Assembly (NCBI GenBank): GCA_002495675.1
Contig: DAGH01000016.1
Coordinates: forward strand, 1-33,401
DNA from: Euryarchaeota archaeon UBA182
GTDB taxonomy: Archaea > Thermoplasmatota > Poseidoniia > Poseidoniales > Thalassarchaeaceae
Direction: 5' to 3'
Length of the DNA stretch: 33,401 bases
The stretch's first letter is position 1. Each line of letters starts with the position of its first letter. The notes under the pieces are model-generated. The model was not told where the DNA came from. It did not search any database and saw only the letters and a list, made by a program, of their open reading frames with translations. A program made the translations under genes and the position numbers. Shown here piece by piece: positions 1 through 7,463 of this stretch.

Positions 1-1
1 C

Positions 2-1852
2 GGATCCACCTCCCAGACCGAGTGTATACCTGGCTCCTACCAGAATCAGACCGGGCAAACGACCTGTGTTATGGCTCCCCCGGGAACCTTCACATCCACT
101 TTTGCCTCATCAATACCACAACCTTGCAATCTAGGGACCTATCAAGGGCAACAAGGCCAGACTAGCTGCGAAATCTCCGATCCGGGCTATTATGTGGATA
201 TCATGGGCAGTGACTCCCAGACACCTTGTCCAGCAGGTACCTTCAACCCCAGCAGTGGATCCATTTCTCAAAACACCTGTATTGATTCAAACCCAGGCCA
301 TTACTCGCCTACAGAAGGGACTTCGATTGAGATCGCATGTGACCCAGGCTCATGGCAGAACGAGTCGGGACAGACCTCCTGCAAGCAAGCCATTCCCGGG
401 TACCATGTCCCCGGAGCATCAGCAACATCCCAAATCCCATGTTCATTAGGCTCATACCAACCTAATGTTGGAGGGATCAACTGCCTGACCTCCGACCCTG
501 GCTACTTTGTGGACGTACTTGCCTCGTCCGCTCAATTCGAGTGCGATTTGGGGACATTCCAGAGCCAACAGGGATCTGTTGAATGCGACGACGCCCAAAT
601 CGGATTTTATGTCAACCAGACTGCCTCTATCGCCCAATATTCTTGCCCCGAAGGCAATTCAACTACCACAGTCGGCTCAACCAGCATACTTGACTGTTAC
701 ATCGACACAGACCAGGACGGAACGCCAGACCTGACAGACATGGATGACGATGGGGATGGGTATTCAGATTTGGTTGATGAGTTCCCACTCGACCCCACAG
801 AATGGTTGGATACTGATGGGGATGGTTTGGGGGATAATTCGGACCCCGATGACGACAACGACTCTTGGACAGATATTGAGGAGATGATCACATGCGGCGA
901 CTCGAATTCGCTCTTGAGCAACAGCACGCCTCTCGACACAGATGGGGACCAGATCTGCGACCCATTGGACTCGGATGACGACAACGACCTCACAAACGAC
1001 ATGAGTGATGCCTTCCCTCTGGATCCATGCGCCTCATCAGACATTGACTCAGACGGAATGCCTGACTCCATCAATGGCTCATGTCTGACGGGATTAGCCC
1101 TAGATCCCGACATAGATGGCGACGGGGTCGAAAATGATGTCGATTGGCGTCCATTTGATCCCTCGGAATGGAGGGATACAGACTCTGATGGTATAGGTGA
1201 CAATAGTGATTCTGACGATGACGGAGATGGCGTCCCTGACGATCTTGACCTATACCCTCTTGACCCCACAGAACAAAGCGATTTTGATGGCGACGGCCTA
1301 GGCAACAATCAAGATGACGACGATGATAACGACGGCCATTTTGATCTCCTAGACGCTTTCCCCTACGACCCATCTGCATCCGTTGACACAGATGGCGATG
1401 GAATGCCCGACGAAATCCATGCTGGCTGGGCAAGTAATCTGACCTCTGACCTTGATGATGATGGAGATGGGTACAGCGACACAATAGACGTGTTCCCTCT
1501 GGATCCAGCTGAATGGGCTGATAAAGATGAGGATGGTATAGGTGACAACGCGGACTTCGATGTTGACGGTGACGGTTGGGATAACCTTGTTGAGATAGAA
1601 TGCGGACACGACCCTGTTGACCAGGCCTCGACGCCCTCGGACGACGACCAGGATGGCATCTGCAATGAATTGGACAACAGCACACCACTCTCTGACTTGA
1701 TGGGCTCTGTGCCTGGAGGCCAGACAACGGTCGTAGTCTTCTTGTCTGTTTGCTCAACGCTATTCATTGTCTTCATCTTGAGAAGGCGCTCTTCCGATTC
1801 CGAGTTGGAATCGCCCGGGATTGAATACGAATCGGAGTGGGATGATAAGTAA
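2..1852 (+). CDS. Repeat-rich cell-surface protein, GCC2/GCC3-like plus thrombospondin type 3-like repeats (5' end outside window)
   Basis: The frame is already open at base 2, so the Met codon at 71 is internal and the gene starts upstream of the window. From 2 to about 700 it carries Cys-rich units of about 40 residues with a recurring pattern of C..G.YQ...GQTSC....PGYYV, resembling the GCC2/GCC3 (ephrin-receptor-like) family. From about 700 to 1680 follow Asp-rich units like thrombospondin type 3 calcium-binding repeats (DTDGDGLGDNSD), with the spacer FPLDPTEW or a variant about six times. The C-terminus has one hydrophobic helix (VVVFLSVCSTLFIVFIL), then an RRR stop-transfer patch and an acidic tail ending in WDDK. 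This predicts a large extracellular stalk held by a C-terminal membrane anchor, with calcium stiffening the Asp-rich part. A role in adhesion or in anchoring an exoenzyme is inference, since the N-terminal domains are not visible. Several long antisense frames here are by-products of the repeats. Confidence 0.85.
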   Translation, partial: GSTSQTECIPGSYQNQTGQTTCVMAPPGTFTSTFASSIPQPCNLGTYQGQQGQTSCEISDPGYYVDIMGSDSQTPCPAGTFNPSSGSISQNTCIDSNPGHYSPTEGTSIEIACDPGSWQNESGQTSCKQAIPGYHVPGASATSQIPCSLGSYQPNVGGINCLTSDPGYFVDVLASSAQFECDLGTFQSQQGSVECDDAQIGFYVNQTASIAQYSCPEGNSTTTVGSTSILDCYIDTDQDGTPDLTDMDDDGDGYSDLVDEFPLDPTEWLDTDGDGLGDNSDPDDDNDSWTDIEEMITCGDSNSLLSNSTPLDTDGDQICDPLDSDDDNDLTNDMSDAFPLDPCASSDIDSDGMPDSINGSCLTGLALDPDIDGDGVENDVDWRPFDPSEWRDTDSDGIGDNSDSDDDGDGVPDDLDLYPLDPTEQSDFDGDGLGNNQDDDDDNDGHFDLLDAFPYDPSASVDTDGDGMPDEIHAGWASNLTSDLDDDGDGYSDTIDVFPLDPAEWADKDEDGIGDNADFDVDGDGWDNLVEIECGHDPVDQASTPSDDDQDGICNELDNSTPLSDLMGSVPGGQTTVVVFLSVCSTLFIVFILRRRSSDSELESPGIEYESEWDDK

Positions 1853-1896
1853 TCTTTCGACGCACAAAAAACCGACATATCCACTGAAGAACTAAT

Positions 1897-2706
1897 ATGT
1901 GCATCCCGGTAGGTGTTTACGTGGCAAGCCAGGGTGGTCCCCAGCGGATTGTGTGCCTCACTGAGGAGCCCACGGAGATCCTATATCTGCTGGGCGAGGA
2001 ACATCGTATAGTCGGCATAACCGTGTACACCGTCAGACCTCCAGAGGCGAGGGAGAGGCACCCCATGGTGTCGGCCTTCATCGATGGCAGCGTGAGGAAG
2101 ATATGCGAGCTTGAGCCTGATCTAATCATAGGTTTCAGCGACATACAAGCCGACTTGGCCGCGAAGCTCATCAAGGCCAACCAACAGGTCCTAATCTTCA
2201 ACCAAAGGACCATCGAGGAGATCCTCGAGGTCATATTAACGATCGGCAGGCTCGTGGCGGCGGAGGAGAGGGCCCAGCACCTCGTCGATGGCTACAGATC
2301 CGCTATCGAGGTGGCCAAGGAGCGGGCAAATAAGATCGAATATAGGCCTAAGGTGTATTTCGAGGAGTGGGACGAACCGGCATTCTCTGCCATCAGGTGG
2401 GTGAGCGAGCTCATCGAAATCGCAGGGGGTGAGGACGTCTTCTCTGAGAAGTCCCATGGAAAACTTGCAGCCGAACGAGAGGTACAGTGGTCGGATGTCG
2501 TCGACATGAATCCCGACGTAATACTAGCATCGTGGTGTGGAAAGCCGGTCAACGTGGAATCGATGAGGAACAGGCCGGGCTGGGACTCCATTACCGCTGT
2601 TAGGAACAACCGGATTCATGAGATCGATCCCAGCATAATCCTCCAACCTGGTCCAGCGTCCCTGACTGATGGATTAAGGGCGATCCAATCTATACTAGAG
2701 GAGTAG
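1897..2706 (+). CDS. Class III periplasmic-binding-fold protein (cobalamin/Fe-siderophore binding family), no signal peptide
   Basis: The N-terminal segment RIVCLTEEPTEILYLLGEE followed by RIVGIT is the usual opening of BtuF/FepB-type substrate-binding proteins. Later parts also fit: EPDLIIGFSDIQ, a long central helix (VAAEERAQHLVDGYRSAI), the second-lobe motif RPKVYFEEWDEP, and DVILASWCGK near the C-terminus. At 269 residues it has the length of a mature binding protein. No signal peptide, lipobox or membrane anchor is present, and no permease or ATPase gene is adjacent, so it is either cytoplasmic or its start is misplaced; the upstream 44 bases leave little room for a signal sequence. A GTG at 1921 is an alternative start. 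A TATA-like CATATCC lies about 20 bases before the ATG. The gene ends 5 bases from the convergent selO. The ligand cannot be told from the sequence. Confidence 0.8.
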   Translation: MCIPVGVYVASQGGPQRIVCLTEEPTEILYLLGEEHRIVGITVYTVRPPEARERHPMVSAFIDGSVRKICELEPDLIIGFSDIQADLAAKLIKANQQVLIFNQRTIEEILEVILTIGRLVAAEERAQHLVDGYRSAIEVAKERANKIEYRPKVYFEEWDEPAFSAIRWVSELIEIAGGEDVFSEKSHGKLAAEREVQWSDVVDMNPDVILASWCGKPVNVESMRNRPGWDSITAVRNNRIHEIDPSIILQPGPASLTDGLRAIQSILEE

Positions 2707-2711
2707 CCCAA

Positions 2712-4232
2712 TTAGCTCGAGCAGCTGAGCATGGAGCAACCGACCTTATGCCGTGCCCATTCAGGCCTCTTCTTGTACCAGCGATCCTGCGAAGACGGTT
2801 GCTCCTCGTAGGGCGCCCTCAAGAGGTCCTGCAATTCGATCGCTACCGAGTAGTCGTCGGCCTCAGCGGCCTCGATAGCTAGTTGCGACATCCAGTTCCT
2901 GAGCACGTATTTCGGATTGGCATTGTTCATCGCCTCCCTGTCTGGATCGCCGTCCACTCTGGACCACCATTTTCCAAGCCATAGGCCTAGCTCATCGACT
3001 GGCAGGGCTGCCTCATCGTAGTATGCATGTGCCATGTCAAGGGGATTCAGCCCGTCGATGGTGCCCAGGGACCTGAAGAATATCGTCATGTCAGTTTCGA
3101 CGACCCTGAGCAGTGAAACCAGTTGGGCAACCAACTCATCGTCACCAGGCGCCGATTGTCTGAGGCCGAGTTTGCTCACCCACATTGCCTCAGTGTGACT
3201 CTTGAACGACGTCCTGTAATGTTCCAGCGATCTGTAGAGATTCGAGGGGTCCTCAAAGAGGGGGCTGACGGCTTCCAGCAGGCGTGCGAAGTTCCACTCC
3301 CCTACAAGACGCTGGTTTCCGAAAGTGTATCTCCTTGTATTCGAGTCGGTCGTGTTGGGGGTCCAATTCGGATCGTAATCTTCCACCCAACCAAAGGGGC
3401 CGTAATCGATCGTAATGCCATGAATCGACATGTTGTCTGTGTTCATCACTCCATGGACGAATCCGACTCTCTCCCAATGGGCGATCATTGCCGCGGTGGT
3501 CTCGGCGACCCTGTTCAACCAGCGGACCAATCCCTCGTCGCTGCTGGGGTCATGACCCTCGAAGTGATTCGATATCGTGAAGTCGACGAGCCTCTTCAGA
3601 GTCTCGTAGTCCCCCATCGCCGAGTGTATCTCGAAGCTCCCGAATCTAAGGAAGCTCTCCGCGACTCTGCATACGATGGCGCCGGGCTCCGGCTTGGGGT
3701 TTCCGTCGTACATGATGTCCCTGACCACCGGCTCCCCGGTGGTGACTAGTGACAGTGCCCGAGTGGTTGGAACCCCAAGATGGAACATTGCTTCGCTACA
3801 GAGGAACTCCCTGATGGAGGAACGCAACACGGCCTTGCCATCTGCAAATCTTGAGTACGGCGTAATCCCAGATCCCTTCAATTGTAGCTCATAGGTTCGG
3901 CCATCGACATTTGCCTCGCCCAGAGTAATCGCCCTTCCGTCACCGAGTTGGCCAGCCCAATTCCCGAATTGGTGGCCACCGTACCGCTGGGCGTAGGGGG
4001 TCATTCCCCCGCTGACTCTGCAACCACCGAGAATGTCAACATCGCTCCTATCCACTCCGAGATCGTCAGCCATCTCCCTTGACCACAGCCTGAGCTCCGG
4101 ATTTGGCGTCGGCGTCGGATCTACCCTGGACCAACATGCACCTGGAACCTGCCTAGGCAGGCCTCCAATCTTAGGGTCTCCGGGGGTCCCGTCGATGAAC
4201 TTCTTCTGCCAAGTGAGGGACCCCAAGGACAT
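2712..4232 (-). CDS. selO: Protein adenylyltransferase SelO (YdiU/UPF0061 family)
   Basis: SelO proteins are pseudokinases that transfer AMP from ATP to Ser, Thr or Tyr of target proteins. The diagnostic blocks are in order: YGGHQFG (residues 84-90), LGDGRA (96-101), LKGSGITPYSR (119-129) with DGKAVLRSSIRE (131-142), GVMNTDN (261-267, catalytic loop) and DYGPFGW (276-282, the DFG-like metal site). The 506-residue length is close to bacterial SelO. The protein ends in SCSS, so the conserved C-terminal Cys, replaced by selenocysteine in animal SelO, is present as a normal Cys codon. SelO is widespread in bacteria and mitochondria; its occurrence in an otherwise archaeal neighbourhood suggests acquisition from a bacterium (inference). 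The gene is monocistronic, convergent with the binding-protein gene and followed upstream by tRNA-Met on the same strand. Confidence 0.95.
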   Translation of the reverse strand: MSLGSLTWQKKFIDGTPGDPKIGGLPRQVPGACWSRVDPTPTPNPELRLWSREMADDLGVDRSDVDILGGCRVSGGMTPYAQRYGGHQFGNWAGQLGDGRAITLGEANVDGRTYELQLKGSGITPYSRFADGKAVLRSSIREFLCSEAMFHLGVPTTRALSLVTTGEPVVRDIMYDGNPKPEPGAIVCRVAESFLRFGSFEIHSAMGDYETLKRLVDFTISNHFEGHDPSSDEGLVRWLNRVAETTAAMIAHWERVGFVHGVMNTDNMSIHGITIDYGPFGWVEDYDPNWTPNTTDSNTRRYTFGNQRLVGEWNFARLLEAVSPLFEDPSNLYRSLEHYRTSFKSHTEAMWVSKLGLRQSAPGDDELVAQLVSLLRVVETDMTIFFRSLGTIDGLNPLDMAHAYYDEAALPVDELGLWLGKWWSRVDGDPDREAMNNANPKYVLRNWMSQLAIEAAEADDYSVAIELQDLLRAPYEEQPSSQDRWYKKRPEWARHKVGCSMLSCSS

Positions 4233-4307
4233 CTGGTCCTAAGGATAGAATCCGTCGCTATTGAACAATTGTTTCAATTACCCAGCGCATTCAATCTAAG
4301 CAGGTTA

Positions 4308-4438
4308 TGGTGCCGGGAGCGGGACTTGAACCCGCGACCTTCGGATGACTCAGGCATCCCAAGAGGCATTACTCAAGCGCGCACATGTCCGAAGACTGCC
4401 CTATGAGTCCGACGCGCTACCAACTACGCCACCCCGGC
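4308..4438 (-). tRNA. tRNA-Met (CAU), elongator type, with a 55-base intron
   Basis: Read on the minus strand, acceptor GCCGGGG (4438-4432) pairs with UCCCGGC (4318-4312). The D stem GCGU/GCGC, anticodon stem UCGGA/UCCGA and T stem GCGGG/CCCGC all close. Anticodon CAU lies at 4405-4403. Discriminator A (4311) is followed by a genome-encoded CCA (4310-4308). The mature length is 76 including CCA. The 1-72 pair is G-C and the anticodon stem lacks three consecutive G-C pairs, so it is not the initiator. Elongator Met is preferred over tRNA-Ile2 (also CAU) because the body resembles archaeal elongator tRNA-Met, but this is not proven. Confidence 0.93.
4347..4401 (-). other. Intron of tRNA-Met between positions 37 and 38, canonical bulge-helix-bulge
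   Basis: The intron is 55 bases long. The splice motif is textbook: exon CUCA (positions 32-35) pairs with intron UGAG (4352-4349) to give the 4-bp central helix. Three-base bulges UA|G and UC|A hold the two cut sites. Next to them intron GGCA pairs with intron UGCC to form the second helix. Inside the intron GUC-UUCG-GAC forms a small UUCG-capped hairpin. Removal by archaeal splicing endonuclease and tRNA ligase is expected; neither gene is in the window. Confidence 0.9.
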
Positions 4439-4541
4439 TTGTATGATCGCGAGCGCTATCCACATTTGAGTATTGCAGTAGACAACAAGAGCCCAGATCG
4501 GAAAATCAGGGGAATTCGATACCTGAATATGGGTTGGTATG

Positions 4542-4553
4542 AAATAAAATTAT
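4542..4553 (+). promoter_or_regulatory. TATA box of the membrane-protein gene at 4580
   Basis: The AT-rich run AAATAAAATTAT is centred about 32 bases before the GTG start at 4580, in a region otherwise near half GC. That spacing predicts transcription starting at or just before the start codon, hence a leaderless or nearly leaderless mRNA. No Shine-Dalgarno sequence is visible. Confidence 0.5.
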
Positions 4554-4579
4554 GATTTCATGCGCATTATTCATGAACG

Positions 4580-5455
4580 GTGGTTCCAGCCACGAACGTG
4601 GTTGACGTTGACACGGCCTTGAGGTCGAGCGCATATTCGGGTAAGAAACGGTCCAAGGACGATCGCCCTAAGGATCAGATCCCAAAGGTCTTGGAGCCAT
4701 TCGATCCGGTGGCAGCCTATGAGAAGGAGAAGGCTGACGCATGGTCGATGTGGCTTGTTATCGGTCTCGGGGCCTCCTTCGCTCTTTTCCAGAGGTTCGT
4801 CATCCTCCCAATGATGGATGGTCCCGCCCGCTCCATATGGCTGCTACCCCTATCCCTCGTCTTTTTCCTCCCGACAATCCACCGACTAGTGATCCCCTCT
4901 AGGTTCAGTGACCTCTACACTGGTGGGAACTGGTTCAGGGCAGGCATGTTATTCCTCTTCACTTGGTTGGCAGCCTCTGTAGCCATGATCAACCCCCCCC
5001 TCGGAGACATAGCGGCCCCGGAGGTCCCCGATGGGATAGGTATAGCCGACACGGAGGATGTCGCATCCGTCGAGTACAACGAGGGGGACCTGATACTCTC
5101 GGTTGCAGATGGGTCCCCGGACATTACGATAGGGTTCAGCGTGAGGGACAACTGGAAGTTGGAGGACATCCACATGAATGCAACGATCCAGAGATACGGG
5201 GATGCTGAGGTAGTGCTCGCGGGGTGGATGTTGGATAGCTCATCGGCTACACTGTCGAATCAGAGGTACATGGAGATAGCCAATTGGACGGGATCCGCCG
5301 AGCCGGCGTCGAAAGCCGAGGACATGGGCTTCGCCTTCGACTTGGAATCACTTGAACCAGGGATTCACACCATCTCGATTAGTCTGGTCGAGGAAGGAGA
5401 CCTGTGGAAGAATCGATGGTCGGGCGAATACACTCTGAACGTGCAAGTTCAATGA
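4580..5455 (+). CDS. Membrane protein of unknown function, three N-terminal helices and a C-terminal external domain
   Basis: I do not recognise the family. The start is a GTG at 4580: an in-frame TGA at 4574 rules out anything earlier, and the ATG at 4573 is in another frame. Residues 1-52 are charged and hydrophilic (SGKKRSKDDRPKD), presumably cytoplasmic. Three hydrophobic stretches follow at about 57-77, 84-104 and 118-138. The remaining roughly 150 residues are soluble, rich in alternating hydrophobic and polar residues (VLAGWMLDSSSATL, GIHTISISLVEEGD) typical of a beta-sandwich, and contain no Cys. The topology suggests an external beta domain tethered by the helices. It ends 2 bases from the convergent rfcS stop. 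Confidence 0.75.
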   Translation: MVPATNVVDVDTALRSSAYSGKKRSKDDRPKDQIPKVLEPFDPVAAYEKEKADAWSMWLVIGLGASFALFQRFVILPMMDGPARSIWLLPLSLVFFLPTIHRLVIPSRFSDLYTGGNWFRAGMLFLFTWLAASVAMINPPLGDIAAPEVPDGIGIADTEDVASVEYNEGDLILSVADGSPDITIGFSVRDNWKLEDIHMNATIQRYGDAEVVLAGWMLDSSSATLSNQRYMEIANWTGSAEPASKAEDMGFAFDLESLEPGIHTISISLVEEGDLWKNRWSGEYTLNVQVQ

Positions 5456-5457
5456 AC

Positions 5458-6453
5458 TCAGTTGATTTTCAAGATGGTGGAGATCCTCGCGGTCAGTGCA
5501 TCCAACTGCAATGACTCTCCTCCGCCCTCTACCAACCTGAAGTCCGCCTCAGCCATGGCCTCGGTGACGGCGAGCTTCTCCCTCTCGGTCATAAACTGTA
5601 CATCAGCGAGGCTTCGATGCAGCTGGTTCACGATGTCAGTCCCTGCAAGGCCGAAGCGGTCGATTATTGCGTACATTTTCATCCTGGATGGTTGAAAGCC
5701 ATCTTCCTGGCAACTCCTCAGAAATGCGTGGAGCTCCTCGGGCGGAGCTGTTGCAGTTGTCTCGTAGACAAGGTCACGAGTAATAGTGTTTGACAATGAG
5801 GCAGCGACCTGCAACGCGGTTATAGCCCTTCGAAGATCACCCATAGCAACATGTACCACAGCTGCGGCACCATGATTCTCAAGGACTAGCCCTTCTGATT
5901 CCGCAACCTCCTGAACCATCTCTAGGATCTGGTCCTCGGCAAGTGGCCGAAATCTGAAGACCGCACACCTCGATTGTATCGGTTCGATTATCTTGGAGGA
6001 ATAGTTGCAGGAGAGGATGAACCTGCATGTTCCTGCATATTGTTCCATTATCCTTCTCAATGCCCCTTGTGCATCCGGGGTCAGCGCGTCTGCCTCATCG
6101 AGGAATATCAGCTTGAAGGGGACGTTCTGGTCAGGAGCCATTCTCGCGAACTCCTTGACCTTGGTTCTAACGGATTGAAGCCCCCGCTCGTCGCTCGCAT
6201 TCATCTCTAGAAGATTCCTCGAGTAGATACCATAGTCTTGGAACACGTCCCTTGCAAGTGCTAGTGCAGCCGTGGTTTTCCCGGTGCCGGGCGGACCCGC
6301 GAAGAGTAGGTGGGGAAAGTCTCTCTGCCCGGCATACGCCTTGAGGCGCTCAACGATGGTAGCCTGCCCCTTCATCTCAGAGACCGATCGTGGCCTATGG
6401 CGCTCTACCCACATCTCGGTCGATGTCATGTTGAATGCATGGGATGAGATCAC
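5458..6453 (-). CDS. rfcS: Replication factor C small subunit (clamp loader ATPase)
   Basis: This is the AAA+ subunit that, with RfcL, opens and loads the PCNA clamp on primed DNA. Walker A is GPPGTGKTT (residues 53-61), Walker B is IFLDEADAL with DEAD at 119-122, and the arginine-finger motif SRC is at 161-163. The N-terminal signature WVERHRP is present. The C-terminal collar domain follows to residue 331, the normal length. The first codon at 6453 is GTG, preceded closely by AGGTTGAAGG; ATG codons at 6429 and 6414 are alternatives and the latter would give the usual compact N-terminus. The gene lies 25 bases downstream of panB on the same strand and may be co-transcribed. RfcL is not in the window. 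Confidence 0.96.
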   Translation of the reverse strand: MISSHAFNMTSTEMWVERHRPRSVSEMKGQATIVERLKAYAGQRDFPHLLFAGPPGTGKTTAALALARDVFQDYGIYSRNLLEMNASDERGLQSVRTKVKEFARMAPDQNVPFKLIFLDEADALTPDAQGALRRIMEQYAGTCRFILSCNYSSKIIEPIQSRCAVFRFRPLAEDQILEMVQEVAESEGLVLENHGAAAVVHVAMGDLRRAITALQVAASLSNTITRDLVYETTATAPPEELHAFLRSCQEDGFQPSRMKMYAIIDRFGLAGTDIVNQLHRSLADVQFMTEREKLAVTEAMAEADFRLVEGGGESLQLDALTARISTILKIN

Positions 6454-6478
6454 CCTTCAACCTATGCCATGGAGGCGA

Positions 6479-7294
6479 TCAATAGGATTCCTCATCTGAA
6501 GGGAAGGATTTTGCCCTTACATCTGATATGTAACTAGTGATTGCAGCGTCTATCGTGTTTTCCAGATCCGCATATCTCCTTAGGAACCTCGGGCTGAACT
6601 CCTGAGTGATGCCAAGCATGTCATGGAGCACCAAAACTTGGCCATCGCAATCAACCCCTGCGCCAATCCCTATGGTCGGTATAGTCAGGGATGAGCTAAC
6701 CTTGGCGGCCAATTTAGCGGGTATCTTCTCGAAGACGATCGAGAAGCATCCCGCTTCTTGTAGATCCATAGCGTCCTCCATCAGCCTCGCAGCCTCTTCA
6801 TCTTGCTTGGCCCTTACGCTGTAGGTCCCGAACTTGTAGATGGATTGGGGGGTCAGGCCGAGGTGCCCCATCACAGGGATCCCCGCATCGATGATCTTCC
6901 TCACAGCAGGGAGGACCTCTTTTCCGCCCTCCAACTTCACTGCATGACCACCGGTCTCTTTCATTATCCGAATCGCTGATTTCAATGCATTGTTGGAATC
7001 GCTCTGATAGGTCCCGAATGGCATGTCTACCACCACGAGTGCTCTTTGGACTGCCCTGACTACACTCTGGGCGTGGTATATCATCTGATCGAGGGTTATC
7101 GGGACTGTCGTCTCATGCCCCGCCATGACATTGGAGGCGGAGTCCCCCACCAGAATGACGTCTATGCCCGAACTATCCACGAGTCTTGCAAGCGAGTAGT
7201 CATAGGCAGTCAGCATGGCGATTTTCTCGTTGTTCGCCTTCATCTCCTGAAGAGTGTTTGTCGTGATCCGCTTGGCTCTACTCGCGATGGACAT
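6479..7294 (-). CDS. panB: 3-methyl-2-oxobutanoate hydroxymethyltransferase
   Basis: PanB adds a hydroxymethyl group from methylene-tetrahydrofolate or an archaeal pterin to 2-oxoisovalerate, giving ketopantoate for CoA synthesis. Conserved blocks are MLTAYDYSLARLVD, ILVGDSASNV (metal Asp), VVDMPFGTYQ (metal Asp), AVKLEGG (metal Glu), PVMGHLGLTPQS, VFEKIPAKLA (catalytic Glu) and TIGIGAGVDCDGQVLV. The frame opens at 7387, but the ATG at 7294 is chosen: it has GGTGAGGG directly upstream, gives the usual N-terminus ITTNTLQEMK, and leaves room for the tRNA-Phe promoter. That makes 271 residues, normal for the family. PanE, the next enzyme, is at 27826 in this window. Confidence 0.95.
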   Translation of the reverse strand: MSIASRAKRITTNTLQEMKANNEKIAMLTAYDYSLARLVDSSGIDVILVGDSASNVMAGHETTVPITLDQMIYHAQSVVRAVQRALVVVDMPFGTYQSDSNNALKSAIRIMKETGGHAVKLEGGKEVLPAVRKIIDAGIPVMGHLGLTPQSIYKFGTYSVRAKQDEEAARLMEDAMDLQEAGCFSIVFEKIPAKLAAKVSSSLTIPTIGIGAGVDCDGQVLVLHDMLGITQEFSPRFLRRYADLENTIDAAITSYISDVRAKSFPSDEESY

Positions 7295-7353
7295 GCCCTC
7301 ACCTTGCTCAACCACCCATGCCACCCCATATTGAATGAGTCGCTCGGAAGGCT

Positions 7354-7364
7354 TGATACTTAGA
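7354..7364 (+). promoter_or_regulatory. Possible TATA box for tRNA-Phe
   Basis: TGATACTTAGA is centred about 29 bases before the first base of tRNA-Phe, the distance expected for an archaeal TATA element. It is only a loose match to the archaeal consensus, and it lies in the 93 bases between the panB start and the tRNA. Confidence 0.3.
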
Positions 7365-7387
7365 TCGGGCTGCCGAGAGGTGCCCAT

Positions 7388-7463
7388 GGGACTGTAGCTC
7401 AGTTGGGAGAGCGCCGCACTGAAGATGCGGAGGCCGCTGGTTCAAGTCCGGCCAGTCCCACCA
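7388..7463 (+). tRNA. tRNA-Phe (GAA), CCA encoded
   Basis: Acceptor GGGACUG pairs with CAGUCCC (7453-7459). D stem GCUC/GAGC, anticodon stem CCGCA/UGCGG and T stem GCUGG/CCGGC close. The anticodon loop CUGAAGA carries GAA. Discriminator A at 7460 is followed by encoded CCA at 7461-7463. There is no intron. The next base, 7464, is the last base of the convergent rph stop codon, so the tRNA has no 3' spacer. Confidence 0.97.

Noticed and set aside
697..1884. Three long antisense open frames (697-1308, 1071-1757 and 1363-1884, minus strand)
   Set aside because: They are opposite the Asp-rich repeats; GAC/GAT-rich codons read backwards give Ser- or His/Arg-rich low-complexity frames with no family features.
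4347..4401. Box C/D guide RNA inside the tRNA-Met intron
   Set aside because: A CUGA occurs near the intron end, but no C box (RUGAUGA) is present; the CUGA is part of the splice helix.
7295..7387. Longer panB start at the ATG abutting tRNA-Phe
   Set aside because: The extra residues have no family similarity, and ATG 7294 has GGTGAGGG upstream and gives the standard N-terminus.
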